DNA of 64,000 bases from Chrysomallon squamiferum (GCA_012295275.1 CM022672.1:32119087-32183086), one strand, 5' to 3'; positions 1 through 12,570 are shown, counted from the first letter of the stretch. Numbers and translations are program-made. The notes: generated by a model not told the origin, from the sequence alone.

Positions 1-362
1 CATGCATCACATTAATATTTATATATATTTTGTCACTTAAATAATGAATATATAGGAAATATATATAGAAAACAACAACAATCTTCTTCATAATTTGGTG
101 TCACTCACTGTCAAAGAAACACACACACTCCTGTCTCCATCTCATCAAGTCTACAACATCAGCAGCTAATCTGTCAAGAGAGACACACTGAACTCTTCTC
201 TCTCTGAACACTTTGCTAGTCTCCTTAGTAACCTTCAAAATAAAAATAAAACACCAATTATTATCATTAGATTCTTTTATTCACTCAGTTCTGCTATTCA
301 AATACAACATCTTATTAAAAAAAGATTATTTTCATTCATTTAAGTATACTGACAGTAAAATA

Positions 363-365
<3 letters not shown>

Positions 366-442
<77 letters not shown>
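366..442. repeat. (TA)n-(GA)n compound microsatellite
   Basis: About 14 TA units run straight into about 24 GA units with no interruption. Confidence 0.95.
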
Positions 443-444
<2 letters not shown>

Positions 445-920
445 AGCTATAAAATTATAATTATAAAATTATGCAAAAAAATTAAAAGATAATAACAAAA
501 GATACTGCAAAATTACCTTTAAAATTACCTTAAATGTTTAATAATATAAAATGTTGTTTGTTATTAAAATATGTTTGTTGATATCTTTATTTTAAATAAG
601 TAGACAGAAAAGAGCTGGCTAACACCTTATATCTCTCACAATAACACGCTTTAAAATAATGATGATTTATGTTGCATACATAATAACAATAAAAAATACA
701 ATAAAAAATAAAACTAAAAAACAGTAAGGAAGAAATTCAATAAAAAATAAAATTACAGAGACCTACACACTCATTAAATTATCTAATATGTAGATAATAA
801 TAATTTAAAAACAGAAGAAAAAAGAAGGAATTCACTTACTGAACAAATCAAATTCCAAAGCCTGTTAACAAGCTGTCTGTACAGATCTCCGTGTCGTGAA
901 TGAGAACGACTGATGAACTT

Positions 921-932
921 TGACCTTTGACC
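921..932. promoter_or_regulatory. DR1-like nuclear receptor motif
   Basis: TGACCTTTGACC is two TGACC half-sites in a DR1 arrangement, the type bound by HNF4/RXR-class receptors. No adjacent gene start is visible, so the site may be chance. Confidence 0.2.
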
Positions 933-1544
933 GTTAACCTGCATACTTTTGTCGTGCTGTAAAACGTGTATCAACCCCTGCTCTAGCATGTAGTAAACTA
1001 AATAATAACCAGAAAAATAAAGAGTAACTACTACTACTACTACTAATAATAATAATAAATTAATTTAATATGAAAACCTGTATATAGATTATTTATTTAT
1101 TTATTTACTGTTTTAAAAGTTTGGCGTTTCCTGAAAACTATTTGTTAGTCAAATGAAATGAGCAGTATCTAGACAGCTGTTTTACTTCTCGTGTACTGGA
1201 AAATGTAGTAACGTATAAATTAATTAATTACTACTACTGCTGCAACTGATACATATAATTAGTCTATCTATTTTTTCTTATTATTACTGTTTTTCTCATT
1301 GTTATTATTATTATTGTTTGTGTTATGTGGTTGTCGTTGTTGCTATTATTATTTAATTATTTATTTATTTATTTTTTATATTTTATTTTTATTTAATATT
1401 ATTTTATTTTGTTTTATTTTTAATTATTATGATTATTATGATTATTATTATTTTCAATTTGTTCGTTTCTGTTTTGTTGTTCTCGTCGTTGTCGAATTTG
1501 CTGTAATTAATTTTTTCGGAAAGAATTGTAAAGCGTCAGTTGTT

Positions 1545-1690
1545 TGTGCAGTGTTTAAGGTGAAATTTACATCAGCAGTGAGTACTGAGAACTGGATGGG
1601 ATGGTATGGGGTGGGGGGTGACCTAGTTTATTAATTTTGTTTGAGCGCTGCGACACGACTTGAAGTCGATCGATAAACGAGTTGTCATGG
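1545..1690 (-). repeat. Short dispersed block related to the 3' part of units A/B/C
   Basis: The sequence around ACTGAGAACTGG, GGGTGACCTAG, GTTTGAGCGC and GAAGTCGATCGATAAACG matches the reverse complement of 25080-25215, 35770-35905 and 44715-44850. The words keep the same order and spacing over about 130 bases at roughly 75% identity by eye. It is an older, inverted relative of a block that ends each tandem unit. Its identity is unknown; a transposon end or an old promoter segment are both possible. Confidence 0.6.
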
Positions 1691-2527
1691 CAGCGAAACA
1701 TAAGCTGCCTTGTAGTTTCTTTTATTTATTTATTTATTTATTTATTTGTGTATTGTTGTTGTTTTTGTTATTTTTATTGTCCTTTATTCTGTGATGATGA
1801 TGATTAATATATTGCTCCCCTTTATTTATTTATTTATTTTTTTAAATTTAGCAAATAAATAATAATAACACTTATAAAAAATAAAAAAAATATTCAGTAT
1901 TTTATTTCCGTATTTATTTCAAAATGATATTTTTTAAAGATTTATTTCGTTTCGTTTATTTGAAAATTAAAACGAAACGTTTCGACTGTGAATATGTGTG
2001 TGTAAGAGAGCTTGTGTTATATATATTTATAACATAACCTGTTACTGAAAATTAAAGAAATAGAAATTATAATATTTAATTTATCGCCAACTCGCATGTC
2101 CTCAACCACTAAATAATAAGTATACATGTGTAAAATAAATAATTTTCTTTGTAATTTAAAACTTGTGTTTTGTTTTGATGTTCATAGTGGATACTTGATA
2201 TTATATATAGTTTATAACTGTAGTATATGCAAATATATGTATCTATTATAATCAACCGTCACAATTTCTTAATTACACAGTCAGCGGGTACACAAAAGGC
2301 GCAATTCCTAGACAAGAAACGAGCCATATTTTAATAGGTTCGTTAGCACTCGAGAGCTAACACCTCTTATGCGCTGGGCTTCATGACAACAGTGATGATG
2401 ACAATATTTATAATAATCATAGTGACATGATATAAAAGCCATCCACCATAAAAACACACATTAACAATAACAGCGGTAATAATAATGATAATCATTAAAA
2501 TGGTACTAACAAAGCAAGACAACCCAC

Positions 2528-2531
<4 letters not shown>

Positions 2532-2560
<29 letters not shown>

Positions 2561-2568
2561 GTAGTTAT

Positions 2569-2607
<39 letters not shown>
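2532..2607. repeat. (TTA)n-(GTT)n microsatellite
   Basis: About nine TTA units, a short break, then about 12 GTT units. Confidence 0.95.
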
Positions 2608-2608
<1 letters not shown>

Positions 2609-3253
2609 ACATGTTCTGCATAAAAACAGTATTGGAAATAATTCTCTGATAAACAAATCCTTTCTTGTGCACACCACAAAGTCAGTCAAATCAGCACCAG
2701 ACACCAGTAGTTGGCCCTGGACTTGAGAATAGCACATGTGGTCCTCTTTCACATGCAGTAAGTCAGTATTTTCAAGATAAAAACTGGGGAGAGCAGATGC
2801 TTTTTCAGTAGTGGGATCTCTGGCTGAATATGCAGACTTGATTAGTCCAGTTCTTTCCTTTCTCACACACCTGTCTATCAGGTGTAGCACTTAGAACTCA
2901 AAAAGCAGAATTCACAATCAGGTCACATCATGAACATGGTTGACTTTTTTTTTAATGTAATGTTCTACACCCTCTTTTCAGTATTCTTGCATAGTTAAAT
3001 ATTTTAGTTCTAATTAAAGATAATAAAAATTAGTCTGTGAAATTTTACCTTTTAAAATAGTTCAAAAATTGGGAGCAGTCAATTGTTCTTTCCACTTTTT
3101 AGCCCAAAGGGAACAGCTGGCCTGATATCTAATGTGGTTCTTTTCATTCAGCAAACAATCTTTGTTAGTGATTTTAGTGATCTGATCTGCATACTGATCA
3201 TTAACAGTCACTGTTGAAGGCTGTGTAAACTCCAGATTTCCACACACAGTTCC
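2606..3253 (-). pseudogene. YqaJ-type nuclease protein, C-terminal remnant
   Basis: Two minus-strand blocks match the YqaJ (lambda-exonuclease-like) proteins that travel with some eukaryotic DNA transposons. The block at about 3062-3250 ends in a SLWAKKWKEQLTAPNF-type segment, which corresponds to the W..R.YRITAS..F entry helix of that family. The block at 2606-2890 contains DHMCYSQVQGQLLVSGADLT followed by DFVVCTRKDLF. That is the family's Y.QVQGQ...G....DFVV.T core, which holds part of the PD-(D/E)XK nuclease fold. They are separated by about 170 non-coding bases, either an intron or decay. The first block stops right after its motif and conserved residues are missing, so no working nuclease is expected. 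Part of the same protein appears at 5140-5400. The family is known; the assignment rests on motif reading only. Confidence 0.6.
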
Positions 3254-3779
3254 AACATGTTATCTCACAAAGTTTCTAAAATATTTTGCCTGAAATAATA
3301 AACAACAAAACATTAATAATGAATTAAATGTAGTAAAGCTAATACATATATACTGTCAGCAGATCTGTTAGAGCAACTTGAGGGAAGCTATTTTGAAGTA
3401 TTTTTCTCCCCTCTGTTTGCAAGGTAAAACTAACCTATATATATTTATGAAAGGATAAGATGTATTTAAAGCTTTAATTCACAAAAGGCTTTTTTTTATG
3501 TTTCAGGGGTTGAACCAATGCATTTCATGTTCTTAGTTGTGGAGTATACAATTTTGAAGACTGATATTAATATGAAGAGGATAGTAATGGAAAAGAGTGA
3601 AAAAGAGTGTGAATTGTTGTCCAAAAAGAAAACACTTACTTTTTCAGTTGAAGTTGTGGCTGAAGATAAAAAAATTAAAAAATTAAAACAACTTTTAAAA
3701 TATTATAATGTGTTTCATACAAAATCATTTTATGGCACATTTTAACATATACAGGGAAAGGGAATATTTCCTTAATAAA

Positions 3780-4497
3780 CAGCTTCTCTTTAGATAACCT
3801 GTTATTTCTTACTCTGTGTAAGCTGAGGAATAATTTAGATCTGCCACACTTAGGACACAGATTTGGCCTTACTCAGCAAGTGACAGGTATAATTTTCAAT
3901 TCTTGTCTGACCTAAATGTTTCTAAGGTTTGGAGAAGTCAGTATTTGGCCACATAGAGATATTTTATATGAAAACATGCCTGATGACTATATGGAGGAGT
4001 TTCCTAATACTTTTGCTATAGTTTGCTGCACAGAAATGAAAATTCCAAAATTCTCTTCACTGAAAGTCCAGTCCTAAATATACAGTGACTAAAAATCTGC
4101 TAACACCCTGAAGTCACTAGCAGTTGTAGATCCCACAGGCTGCATTACATTTAGTTCTGTGTTGTTTGGTGGTTCAATGTCTGACAAAGATATTTTAATA
4201 AAAGTGGTTCTCAGTCTACCCTTAAACAACTTGTTGAAAATCTGTTATCTTAACAAAGGGGATGGTCTCATGGGTGATAAAAGTTTCAACATTAAAAAGG
4301 AAGTTGAAGAAACAGGACTTAGATTAAATAGTCCACCATTTGCAAGATCAGGATCACAAATGAGTGAGCAAGATGTATTTTTAACAAAGAAAATAGCAAA
4401 ACATTGTGTACATGTTGAAAAACCTATCAGATACATAAAAGTTTTTAATATATTAAGTGGTAAAATTTCTCTGAATATGATGTCTGCTATTGATTAA
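3780..4497 (+). pseudogene. DDE transposase remnant, PIF/Harbinger-ISL2EU type
   Basis: Translated in segments, this reads as the C-terminal half of a DDE_Tnp_4 transposase. The segments, in order, are an MPDDYMEEFPNTFAIV-like block, the VVDPTGCITFSSVLFGGSMSD block, GDGLMGDKSFNI, RLNSPPFARSGSQMSEQDVF and KKIAKHCVHVEKPIRYIK followed by FNILSGKISL. In the family these correspond to the strand with the first catalytic Asp, the G.R.SD motif, the D.GF motif with the second Asp, the NIPPF block, and the IHVER helix with the catalytic Glu. Here the second Asp (GDK) and the Glu (VEK) remain. The first Asp position reads C in an IVCC context, and there are stops near 4075 and 4090. The element is dead. 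The open part spans 4159-4497 and ends at the TAA before position 4500. Confidence 0.8.
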
Positions 4498-4572
4498 ATA
4501 TGGTATGTGTTCATTTAAAAAAAAAAAAAGTTCTGCCACCATGTATTAAAAGAAAGTAAATTTACTAAAACA

Positions 4573-4733
4573 TGAAAGCCTTACATGTGTTGAAAGTCCA
4601 CTGCCTGAAGGAACATTTCCAACATGTGTGTCTATGGTATTTTCACAGATGTTTGTCAGGTAGCTAATGGAAGATGCATGTAGACTTTTGAGGTGATCAG
4701 TATCTTCACTTTTAACTCTGACCTTCCTGTAAA
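4573..4733 (-). other. Exon-like open block, minus strand
   Basis: On the minus strand a TTTTTTTACAG acceptor precedes an open stretch of about 50 codons (…VKSEDTDHLKSLHASS…) that ends at a GTAAGG donor. It lies between the two groups of YqaJ-like segments on the same strand, so it may be an internal exon of that protein. I do not recognise the peptide itself. Confidence 0.3.
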
Positions 4734-5139
4734 AAAACAGTTTACTTATGACAATCATGACACAAAGTGAAATTAATAAAACACAACAAAATATTTTTAG
4801 TAAATGATAAAATATCATATCATATACCATATTATGATAAATTATATCTGAATTGATATTTTACTACTGTGTACTTGCTCTACATATTGTAAACTTTATT
4901 GTAATAATGAATTGTTTAAATTAAACTTTTATTGTTTTAATGTATTTGTATATACAATTTCACCAGTTTGCCATGTCATTTTGAGGTTTGTTCCATTTGG
5001 TTTATGTATTTATTTGTATCTGTTTCTGTGTTTCTTTCTTGCTGGTTTACAGAACTCTCATCACAAGACAACAAAGCAGCTGTTTTCATTTACACACATA
5101 CATTGTCATTAATATTATAAAATGATTGTTGTTAAAAAC

Positions 5140-5400
5140 ACATAAATAAATGTACTATATCGGCAGTCTGTCAATGTATTCTGCATTGGTCTTTTCTTTT
5201 GGTCTGGCTTTGGGTTGACAAACATCATGTGGGCCACTTCTGTAGCTTGGATCTTCTTGGCACACTCCACTGCTCTGGAAGTGACCTGAAGAAAGTTGTG
5301 TGAGAACTTCCATAAAACCCATCATCTGCCATTGCTGTAGAGCCAGGAACTACTCAACTGTGTGTAAACATGATCCACTAGACCTGCAATAATATATTTA
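5140..5400 (-). pseudogene. YqaJ-protein N-terminal segment, frameshifted
   Basis: On the minus strand, one frame gives SLPEQWSVPRRSKLQ and the neighbouring frame gives ATEVAHMMFVNPKPDQKKRP. Together these resemble the C-T-S-x-P-x-x-W-x-x-P segment, followed by a basic linker, that lies after the SWIM-like zinc motif in transposon-associated YqaJ proteins. The change of frame and a stop upstream show decay. It is the upstream part of the gene whose nuclease core lies at 2606-3253. The plus-strand transposase remnant lies between them. Confidence 0.4.
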
Positions 5401-5709
5401 TTTTAATCCACATGTATATGCATATGTGTTTATGTGTGCTTTTAAAATATAAAGTAGAAACTGGTCATAGATGTGTTAGTTTGTTATCAGCATGTTTGTT
5501 ATGAGTACTTTACTGTACAGATAAATGATATATCTAATCCTTTATGGAATAGTTGACTGACAGTTAAGTAATTAATGCCTTTGTGCCAACTTTCAATGAA
5601 AGATTTATTTTTTTCTTCAACTTTTTTTCAGCAAACTTAAAGATTTGGGTTTTAAATGCTCGCCAGCCATCCACAGGAAATGTCTGGATGCACTTTTAAA
5701 AACTCGCCA

Positions 5710-5872
5710 ACGTAAATAAAATCATTAATCAGGTTTTTACTTACTCTGCCTGACAAAAACAACGAGCATAAGATGTCACCGTTACATATCCACGTAGGTC
5801 CCATGATGTTTTTCGCTTTTCTTCGCGGACCGGTGTCATTTGGCTGGCGTAAAAATGTCGATGTCATCATTC
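5710..5872 (-). other. Possible first coding exon, minus strand
   Basis: The open frame begins MMTSTFLRQPNDTGPRRKAK and runs 42 codons to an AGA|GTAAGT donor near 5717. This block is richer in CpG than its surroundings, as expected near a promoter. It could be the first exon of the minus-strand YqaJ-like gene, or an unrelated host exon. I cannot assign a function. Confidence 0.3.
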
Positions 5873-5894
5873 TAAAACATACTAACATCATTCA

Positions 5895-6270
5895 AGTAAC
5901 TTTCACTGAAGTCTTGAAACCCTGCTGGCGGCTTTTTCACGATATAGTGGCTATCTCTTTAGAAATCCAGAAAAATTCACTGGCAAATCCGACAATTTAT
6001 AACTTTGTCAAAGTGATTTGACCGCCATCGTTTTAGGGTTGTCTAACCTGTAATGATAGGGTTACCTCCCTTTTGGAGGCGGAGCTATGTATGCTGTGCA
6101 GAGACGTCAGTTACAAACATTTACAACAAGCTTGATGCTATCGTGATCAAATACAGGAGACTTCTGTAATAATGTGTGTATGCAGCCATTATTTATTTGT
6201 ATAAATACATATATTTAAAAATGTCTGTGTTTATTTATTTGATCTTTTAATCTGATTTATATTTCTTTCA
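5895..6270. promoter_or_regulatory. Candidate bidirectional promoter region
   Basis: This interval separates a minus-strand exon candidate (5710-5872) from the first plus-strand exon (6272). It contains a GGAGGCGGAG GC box, an AGACGTCAG CRE-like site at about 6104 and a CCTCC/GGAGG inverted repeat near 6065-6080, and it is less AT-rich than its neighbours. The head-to-head layout suggests a shared promoter; no transcription evidence is available. Confidence 0.3.
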
Positions 6271-8118
6271 GCATGAAATGTCAGTGCAGATATTACTCAT
6301 TTACTGTGTTTTGTTCACTGTATCCCTTTTGATCATCTCTCCAAACCTGCAGGGTTAGTTAACTCACATATACATTATTATGTAAATACATGCATAACAT
6401 ACATACATTTATACATACTTACTTACAAACATATGAACACGTTACATCCATAATTATATACATATGTGTTCAAACATGAACACACACACAGAAACAAAAA
6501 CAAAAATACATACAGATATATCTACCTACATATGTGAATAGATAAAAAAAAAAAACATATATATATACAAACAATTATGCACAAATATATCCATACATTT
6601 TTCTTTTTGTACCTAATTACTAATTTTGGTTCCTGAAATCACAATCATGTACTAATATTATAAAATCTTCATGATAGCTTTTTAATTTACACACATGTTG
6701 TTACTAATGAATTATTTATTTTTATTTTAAATATCATTCTCATTTGTGGTATTATTCTGTATCTTGAGATATCCTGTCAGCATAATAATATTTTATATCA
6801 CTGTCTTAACTGAAATCATACTTCCACCTTTGAAATAACACACACACACACACACACACACATAATGAAAAAACACACACACACATAATGAAAAACACAC
6901 ACACACAGAATGAAAAGAAATGATTGAATGTTTTATCAATATTAACTGACAGACTGATATCATGTTAATGGATCTGTTTTTATTTTTTACATTTTTTTTT
7001 CAATATTTTTTTTTTTTTTTTACCATTAATAGTTACAATTTTGCTCTTAATCAGTTACTATATCATCTACAGTTTTTTTGTTTTATTTTTTAATTATGCT
7101 TTTTTAAGAAAATATTTATATATTATTTTCCTTTTGAAGTATTGATATCATCTGAATTGTTTCATTTTGATTAGGTTGTCACATAAATCTTGTATAATGA
7201 TTGAGATATGTTATGATACACTGTGTATTTAATTGATTATAAATTTATTTATTTCTCTCTACAGAGGATATGAAACTCTTTCCTGCAGTGATGACTTGGG
7301 GATGTTCTGTTCTTACACAACTACCTGTAGTCAAAGCAGTTAAATGTGTCACTGTTGGTCAAGGACTTAACTCATTAAAGGTAAGTTTTAAAAACTTATG
7401 AAGAACCATTAATGTTCATGTATGCTTGTTATGGACCAGGTCTGTGATGAGTGTTAAACAGTCAGAAGAATTTTCATTCAGTTTGTTTTTGTTGTTGTTG
7501 TTGTTATTTTCACAATATTTATTATTATAAACCAAATTATTGCATGGTTCAGGTCAGAGTTGAAACCTTACTGGAGACAAAAGACTCACTTATTCAGTTT
7601 ATTGTTAATGTTGTTGTTGTTGTTGTTGACATCATCACCATTATTATTTGTATTATTACAATATTATTATTATGTGCTATGTTCATTCCTGTCTTCTGAA
7701 AGTGCATGTAAAACATCCTTTACCTGCCAGTGAAGAACACTCATAGAGAAATTTCTCTTTCTTTGTACAGTTTCTATTCAGAAATTTAGTTTCATACTTA
7801 AGAAATATTAATATTTAAAATATTTTAACATGGCATTAAATGTTCTCTTTAACTGTAATTATTTTACATACATAAATCATGATAGCTATTAATACTGAGA
7901 AGTACAGCAATATTATTAAATATTCATTTTTATTCTTATTTGTTTACATCTTCTATAACAGAAATCTTTGCTAGTTCATCCTGGTTTAACATATTTTAGC
8001 TCTGAGACCAAGAAACTGAAATCAACTCAGTGAGGACACAATTCTGTTCTAAAACATCATGGAAAGGAACAACCTGCACAAACTATTGTAAGTTTGTCTC
8101 TATTGCTATGTTTATTAG

Positions 8119-8151
<33 letters not shown>

Positions 8152-9236
8152 CTTTTCTTTTCTGTGTTTGTTGGGAGGGTCATTTAAGAGTGTTTATTAT
8201 TTTTATACACAAGATAAAAGACATGGAAAATGTTGGATCCTATTCAGTTAAAATTATAATTATAATTAACTTTTCTGATTTCAGGACATCATTACTCTGT
8301 ACAATTGTCAGAAGCAGTCACAACTTGGGAGAAGGAATCTGAGATTGGTGCAAAAACAAGAGTGAGAAAATGTAAGATTAACTGTTTTAATATGTAACTA
8401 GTTACCACATAATGTTACTAAACAAATGATATTGTATTACTATAGATAATTATATAATAAACTGACATAACAAATTAAATTGGATATTAATTAAGTATGT
8501 TGGAATAGACTTAGTAAATGAATCAATAAGTGAAAAGGAAAGTGTAATTATTCCTTGCACACTTCTGTGCACTGATAACTGCACAAAAATATGTTGGCAG
8601 CACATAAGTTGTTTCTTTCTCTAAGTCCAAACACATTTCATTGGTCTAGAATGTAAATTTAAAGTCTGACTCACAGAGTATATATATTCTGTTGTTTCAT
8701 TTGTCAAGACTTTGAAATACAACCATTTTAAAATGTGTTCATGTGTAATCAGTATTTTCCTCAGATCATTACATTTTTCACGTTTTTGTTATTTCTAGTT
8801 AACCTGTTCACAATTTGATTCTTGTAATCTTAAACTGATGTGTATGACCTGACATATCAAACCAGATTTTAAGTTGCACAGCAAAAGTGTTTAAGTGTCT
8901 GTGACTAGTGCAGAGACACAACATTTTAGATTTTGATTCTAGGGTGTTTTTTAGACCACTTTTATAAACACTGTTGTTTACTTGATGGCTCATTTTCTGA
9001 GAAATACTCCGAATTTTCCATCAAATCTGTCAGCTGCCAGCACACTTATGTTTTACACACAGCAGAGAAATACAGGAATGAATCAGATATCAAAGTGAAA
9101 ATCAGTGAGCAAAATTCAACTTAAGACATGTTTTGATGTGAAGGGTCACATGTTATGAATTTCCAGTAAATTATCTTATCCAGCTCTTTAATGTCTTTAG
9201 TGACCTCAGTTTTACCTTCCATACATCTTTAGACAC

Positions 9237-9700
9237 TGCTCAGTGATCTCAGTACACCAGTACACTCATTTACTTCTAGAATTGTTCAGTATTGTCAGTG
9301 ATCTCAGTACACCAGTACACTCATTTACTTCTAGAATTGTTTCAGTATTGTCAGTGATCTCAGTACACCAGTACACTCATTTACTTCTAGAATTGTTCAG
9401 TATTGTCAGTGATCTCAGTACACCAGTACACTCATTTACTTCTAGAATGTTTCAGTATTGTCAGTGATCTCAGTACACCAGTACACTCATTTACTTCTAG
9501 AATGTTTCAGTATTGTCAGTGATCTCAGTACACCAGTACACTCATTTACTTCTAGAATTGTTCAGTATTGTCAGTGATCTCAGTACACCAGTACACTCAT
9601 TTACTTCTAGAATGTTTCAGTTTGATCTTCATGTTTCAGTATTGTCACACCAGTACCACTCATTTACTTCTAGAATGTTCAGTCAGTGATCTTTACACTC
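9237..9700. repeat. 55-bp minisatellite
   Basis: At least seven tandem copies of a 55-56 bp unit begin CAGTGATCTCAGTACACCAG (starts at 9241, 9296, 9352, 9407, 9462, 9517 and 9572), then decay into partial copies. It lies in the presumed intron between exons 2 and 3 of the alpha2-delta-like gene. Open frames through it are periodic artefacts. Confidence 0.95.
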
Positions 9701-10059
9701 ATTTATTTCATGATCTTTACACCATTTTTCAGTATTCTTTAACTTACATTCCTCTTCTTACTTCAGCACAGAAAAGTTTAATAATAAGAAAAATAACTTC
9801 CTTTAAAATGTTTATGTTTTAATTCTTTCAGACATACATTTTTGGGATAAAAACTATGTAATATTCCATACAGAAGTTGTAACAGTGTTTTGATTATATT
9901 CAGATTGTTATGTATTGAAGTCTCAATGTGCAATGTTTAATTTTAGAATATCTGAATTATGAAAACAGCAAGTTTTCAAAAAGTCAAGTTATAAGTGTGT
10001 ATGAAAACAGGCTCAGTTTGATACTTGAATTCTCATGTTTGTCATGATAAGGAAGATGT

Positions 10060-10407
10060 TAATATTTTTTATTTTTTATTTTTCTAATTTCATGTTTTTA
10101 ACACAGTGTTGGCCTTCCTTACAGCATCATTCAGAAGATGAAGCTGACAACTGAAGATGACAAATTACTAAACCTCATAAACCAAGAACTGAAAACAAAA
10201 ACTGACAACATGGAAGTGGCAAAGTAAATAAAAAAAAAGATTTTGTTTTACTTTGGTTCTTAATTTTTATTATTTTAGGGTCCATTAGATGTTTCTTATT
10301 TGAAATGAAATATGTCTGTTTTTCCATCTGTCTTTCTCTTTCTGTCTGTATCTGTATCTATATGAGTCCATCAGTCATTGTTATTTATATGAGTCCATTT
10401 ATTTTTT

Positions 10408-10459
<52 letters not shown>

Positions 10460-10910
10460 GACCTCTTTACATCTGAATCATTTTCTCTATTTATCTATCT
10501 CTATAATTTTATTTATTTACATGTCTGTGTCCTTCTGTTTATTACATGTATTCCTCCATTAAAGGTACAACTAAGATTTACATCTTCCAAAATGTTTTGT
10601 TACAGGAATATAGCTAAGCATGGATGTTTAATATACATACAATATAATTTTAACATACTACACTTGTGTACATTTGGACATATTTAAAGACATCTAATTA
10701 TGACATTTATTCATCTTCAGGAGTTGTGAAATTCAATTAGTAACCTGAATATATCAAGACTCAGTTTCTGCTTTCAAATACACTGTGGGTTTTGATGAAC
10801 TGAACAGATGTGGAGAGGTATGTAAAGACTTCAAATGTTTTGTGTAGAATCTATTTTGTTAAGCATTGCAGGAGATTAAAATTTAGTTAATTTATAGGCC
10901 TTAGCTGTTT
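10060..10910 (+). repeat. Diverged tandem duplication, copy 1
   Basis: This segment, including exon 3 at 10135-10223, is repeated at about 11790-12570. Matches include ATGAAGYTGACAACTGAAGA (10138 and 11970), a TTTAAAGA-ATCTAATTA block (10683 and 12359) and GGCCTYAGCT (10897 and 12558). The offset changes from about 1.83 to 1.66 kb because the microsatellites between the matches differ. Confidence 0.7.
10410..10459. repeat. (TTA)n microsatellite
   Basis: About 16 uninterrupted TTA units. Confidence 0.95.
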
Positions 10911-11217
10911 GTATGTTTGTGTGAATGATAGAGAGTGTGTCTGTATGTGTGCTAATTTTTTATTTCTGTCTAATTTTTTATTTCTGTCTCAACAATTTTA
11001 TCTTTGTTTTATTTTATTTGCATTTACTTCATTGTACCATACTTTATTTATATTTATATTTATTTTTTTTTATTTTGTCTGGCTGCTACTTATTTTATTT
11101 TTTAATTCATTTCAAATATTTGTTTACTCATTTATTCCACTGTTTTTACTTAAATAGTTTCCTAATATTTGTCTTTATACAAGAAAACATCATTTCTGTT
11201 ACTAATAGGAAATAGTT

Positions 11218-11610
11218 AACTAAGAAAACACTATTTCAGTCACTGATATAAAATAGCTAACAATGAAAGTTAAATCAGAAAACTAGTTCTGTAGCTGATA
11301 TGAAATTGTTAGTTAACAGTGAAAGTTAACTCAGAAAACACTATTTCAGTTACTGATATGAAACTGTTAAGTGAAAGTTAACTCAGAAAACACTATTTTA
11401 GTTACTGATATGAAACTGTTAGTTAACAGTGAAAGTTAACTCAGAAAACTCTATTTCAGTTACTGATATGAAACTGTTAACAGTGATAGTTAACTCAGAA
11501 AACACTATTTCAGTTACTGATATGAAATTGTTAACAGTGATAGTTAACTCAGAAAACACTATTTCTATTACTGATATGAACTTGTTAGTTAACAGTGAAA
11601 GAGTTAATTA
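11218..11610. repeat. Minisatellite, 54-58 bp unit
   Basis: About seven degenerate copies centred on TTACTGATATGAAACTGTTA and GTTAACTCAGAAAACACTAT. Spacing varies from about 54 to 60 bases through small internal indels. It lies between the two copies of the exon-3 duplication and encodes a periodic peptide that I treat as an artefact. Confidence 0.9.
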
Positions 11611-11789
11611 ACTGTTTTAGGATTTGTATTTTAGCAAGGATGACTTTTAAAAAATAACAGTGAGCAGTTCAACATTCTTGGAAACTTTGATAAAAAGCTA
11701 AATATAAAATAAAATGTACAGAGATTAGGATAAAGAAAGAGAGTAACAGAGAGTGGGTTAGAGTGACAGAAAGTGAGTCAGTTCAGTTT

Positions 11790-12570
11790 CATACCTCAGT
11801 TCTCATTTTCACCATGATAAGGCTATACCAATGTCCATGAAGGTGATGTTATTGTTATTGTTATTAATATTATTATTATTACTGTTACTGTTGTTGTTAT
11901 GTTATTGCTTCATGTTTTTAACAAAGCTTTTTGCTTTTTTGCTAAAACTTTGACAGAGTCATTTACAAGATGAAGTTGACAACTGAAGATGAAAACTTAC
12001 TAGTCTCCTAAAGGAAGAACTAAAAACATATGTCGACAATATAGAAGTTGAAATGTATGCAGTAAATATTTAGTTTTAATTTGTTGTTTCTTTGTTTCTT
12101 CTCTCTCTGATGTTTTCTTGAATCTTTCTATTTCTTATTTTTTCTGTCTGTTGATCTGTATTTGTGTACATCTATCTGATTTTATTTCTCTGTCTTTCTC
12201 TGTTAATTTATACATACATTCTTCTGTTTTAGGTACAACTTAGATTTAAGTTTTTGATCTGTTGTTTCATTTCACTACCTTGAATACACTTTAATATGGA
12301 TGTTTTTTATTACTACAACAACATTTTAACTTACTACACTTGTATATATTTTCACATATTTAAAGAGATCTAATTAATATTCAGTGATCTTGATTCAACT
12401 TCAGGATTTGAGATTCCACTTGTAATATTCTGTATATGTGAAGGCTTTATGCAGTGAAATTGGTGAAAGAAACAGAGGAGGAGAGGTACATAAATTCTTC
12501 TAGTGTATTTTTATTAAGTGTTGTGGACTGCAGGATATTAAAACTTAGCTAGTATAAAGGCCTCAGCTCT
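11790..12570 (+). repeat. Diverged tandem duplication, copy 2
   Basis: Second copy of the segment at 10060-10910. It includes a decayed exon-3 copy. Confidence 0.7.
11967..12058 (+). pseudogene. Decayed duplicate of alpha2-delta-like exon 3
   Basis: The block begins KMKLTTEDEN, like exon 3 at 10135. The CAG acceptor of the first copy is replaced by TAC, and a one-base deletion (CTAGTCTCC against CTAAACCTC) brings a TAA into frame. Beyond the shift the other frame continues with LKEELKTYVDNIEVEM, clearly homologous to the first copy. The second copy should therefore be skipped or non-functional. Confidence 0.6.

Larger units (their letters stand above)
1..2531. other. AT-rich intergenic stretch
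   Basis: I see no supportable gene here. The stretch is AT-rich with short TTTA, TTA and ATA runs, and a TA tract followed by a GA tract near 366-442. Open frames are short and low in complexity. The two patches that stand out, at 921-932 and about 1545-1690, are listed separately. Confidence 0.6.

Noticed and set aside
2341-2361. GTTAGCACTCGAGAGCTAAC near-palindrome
   Set aside because: A single short inverted repeat with no partner or gene context; chance is sufficient.
8001-8086. Block between TTTTAG and GTAAGT that looks like an exon
   Set aside because: All three frames contain stops, so it is not coding.
8284-8370. Exon-like block reading HHYSVQLSEAVTTWEKESEI
   Set aside because: It has an acceptor and an open frame, but the phase does not join exons 2 and 3 of the alpha2-delta-like gene without a stop. 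It is not strong enough to call.
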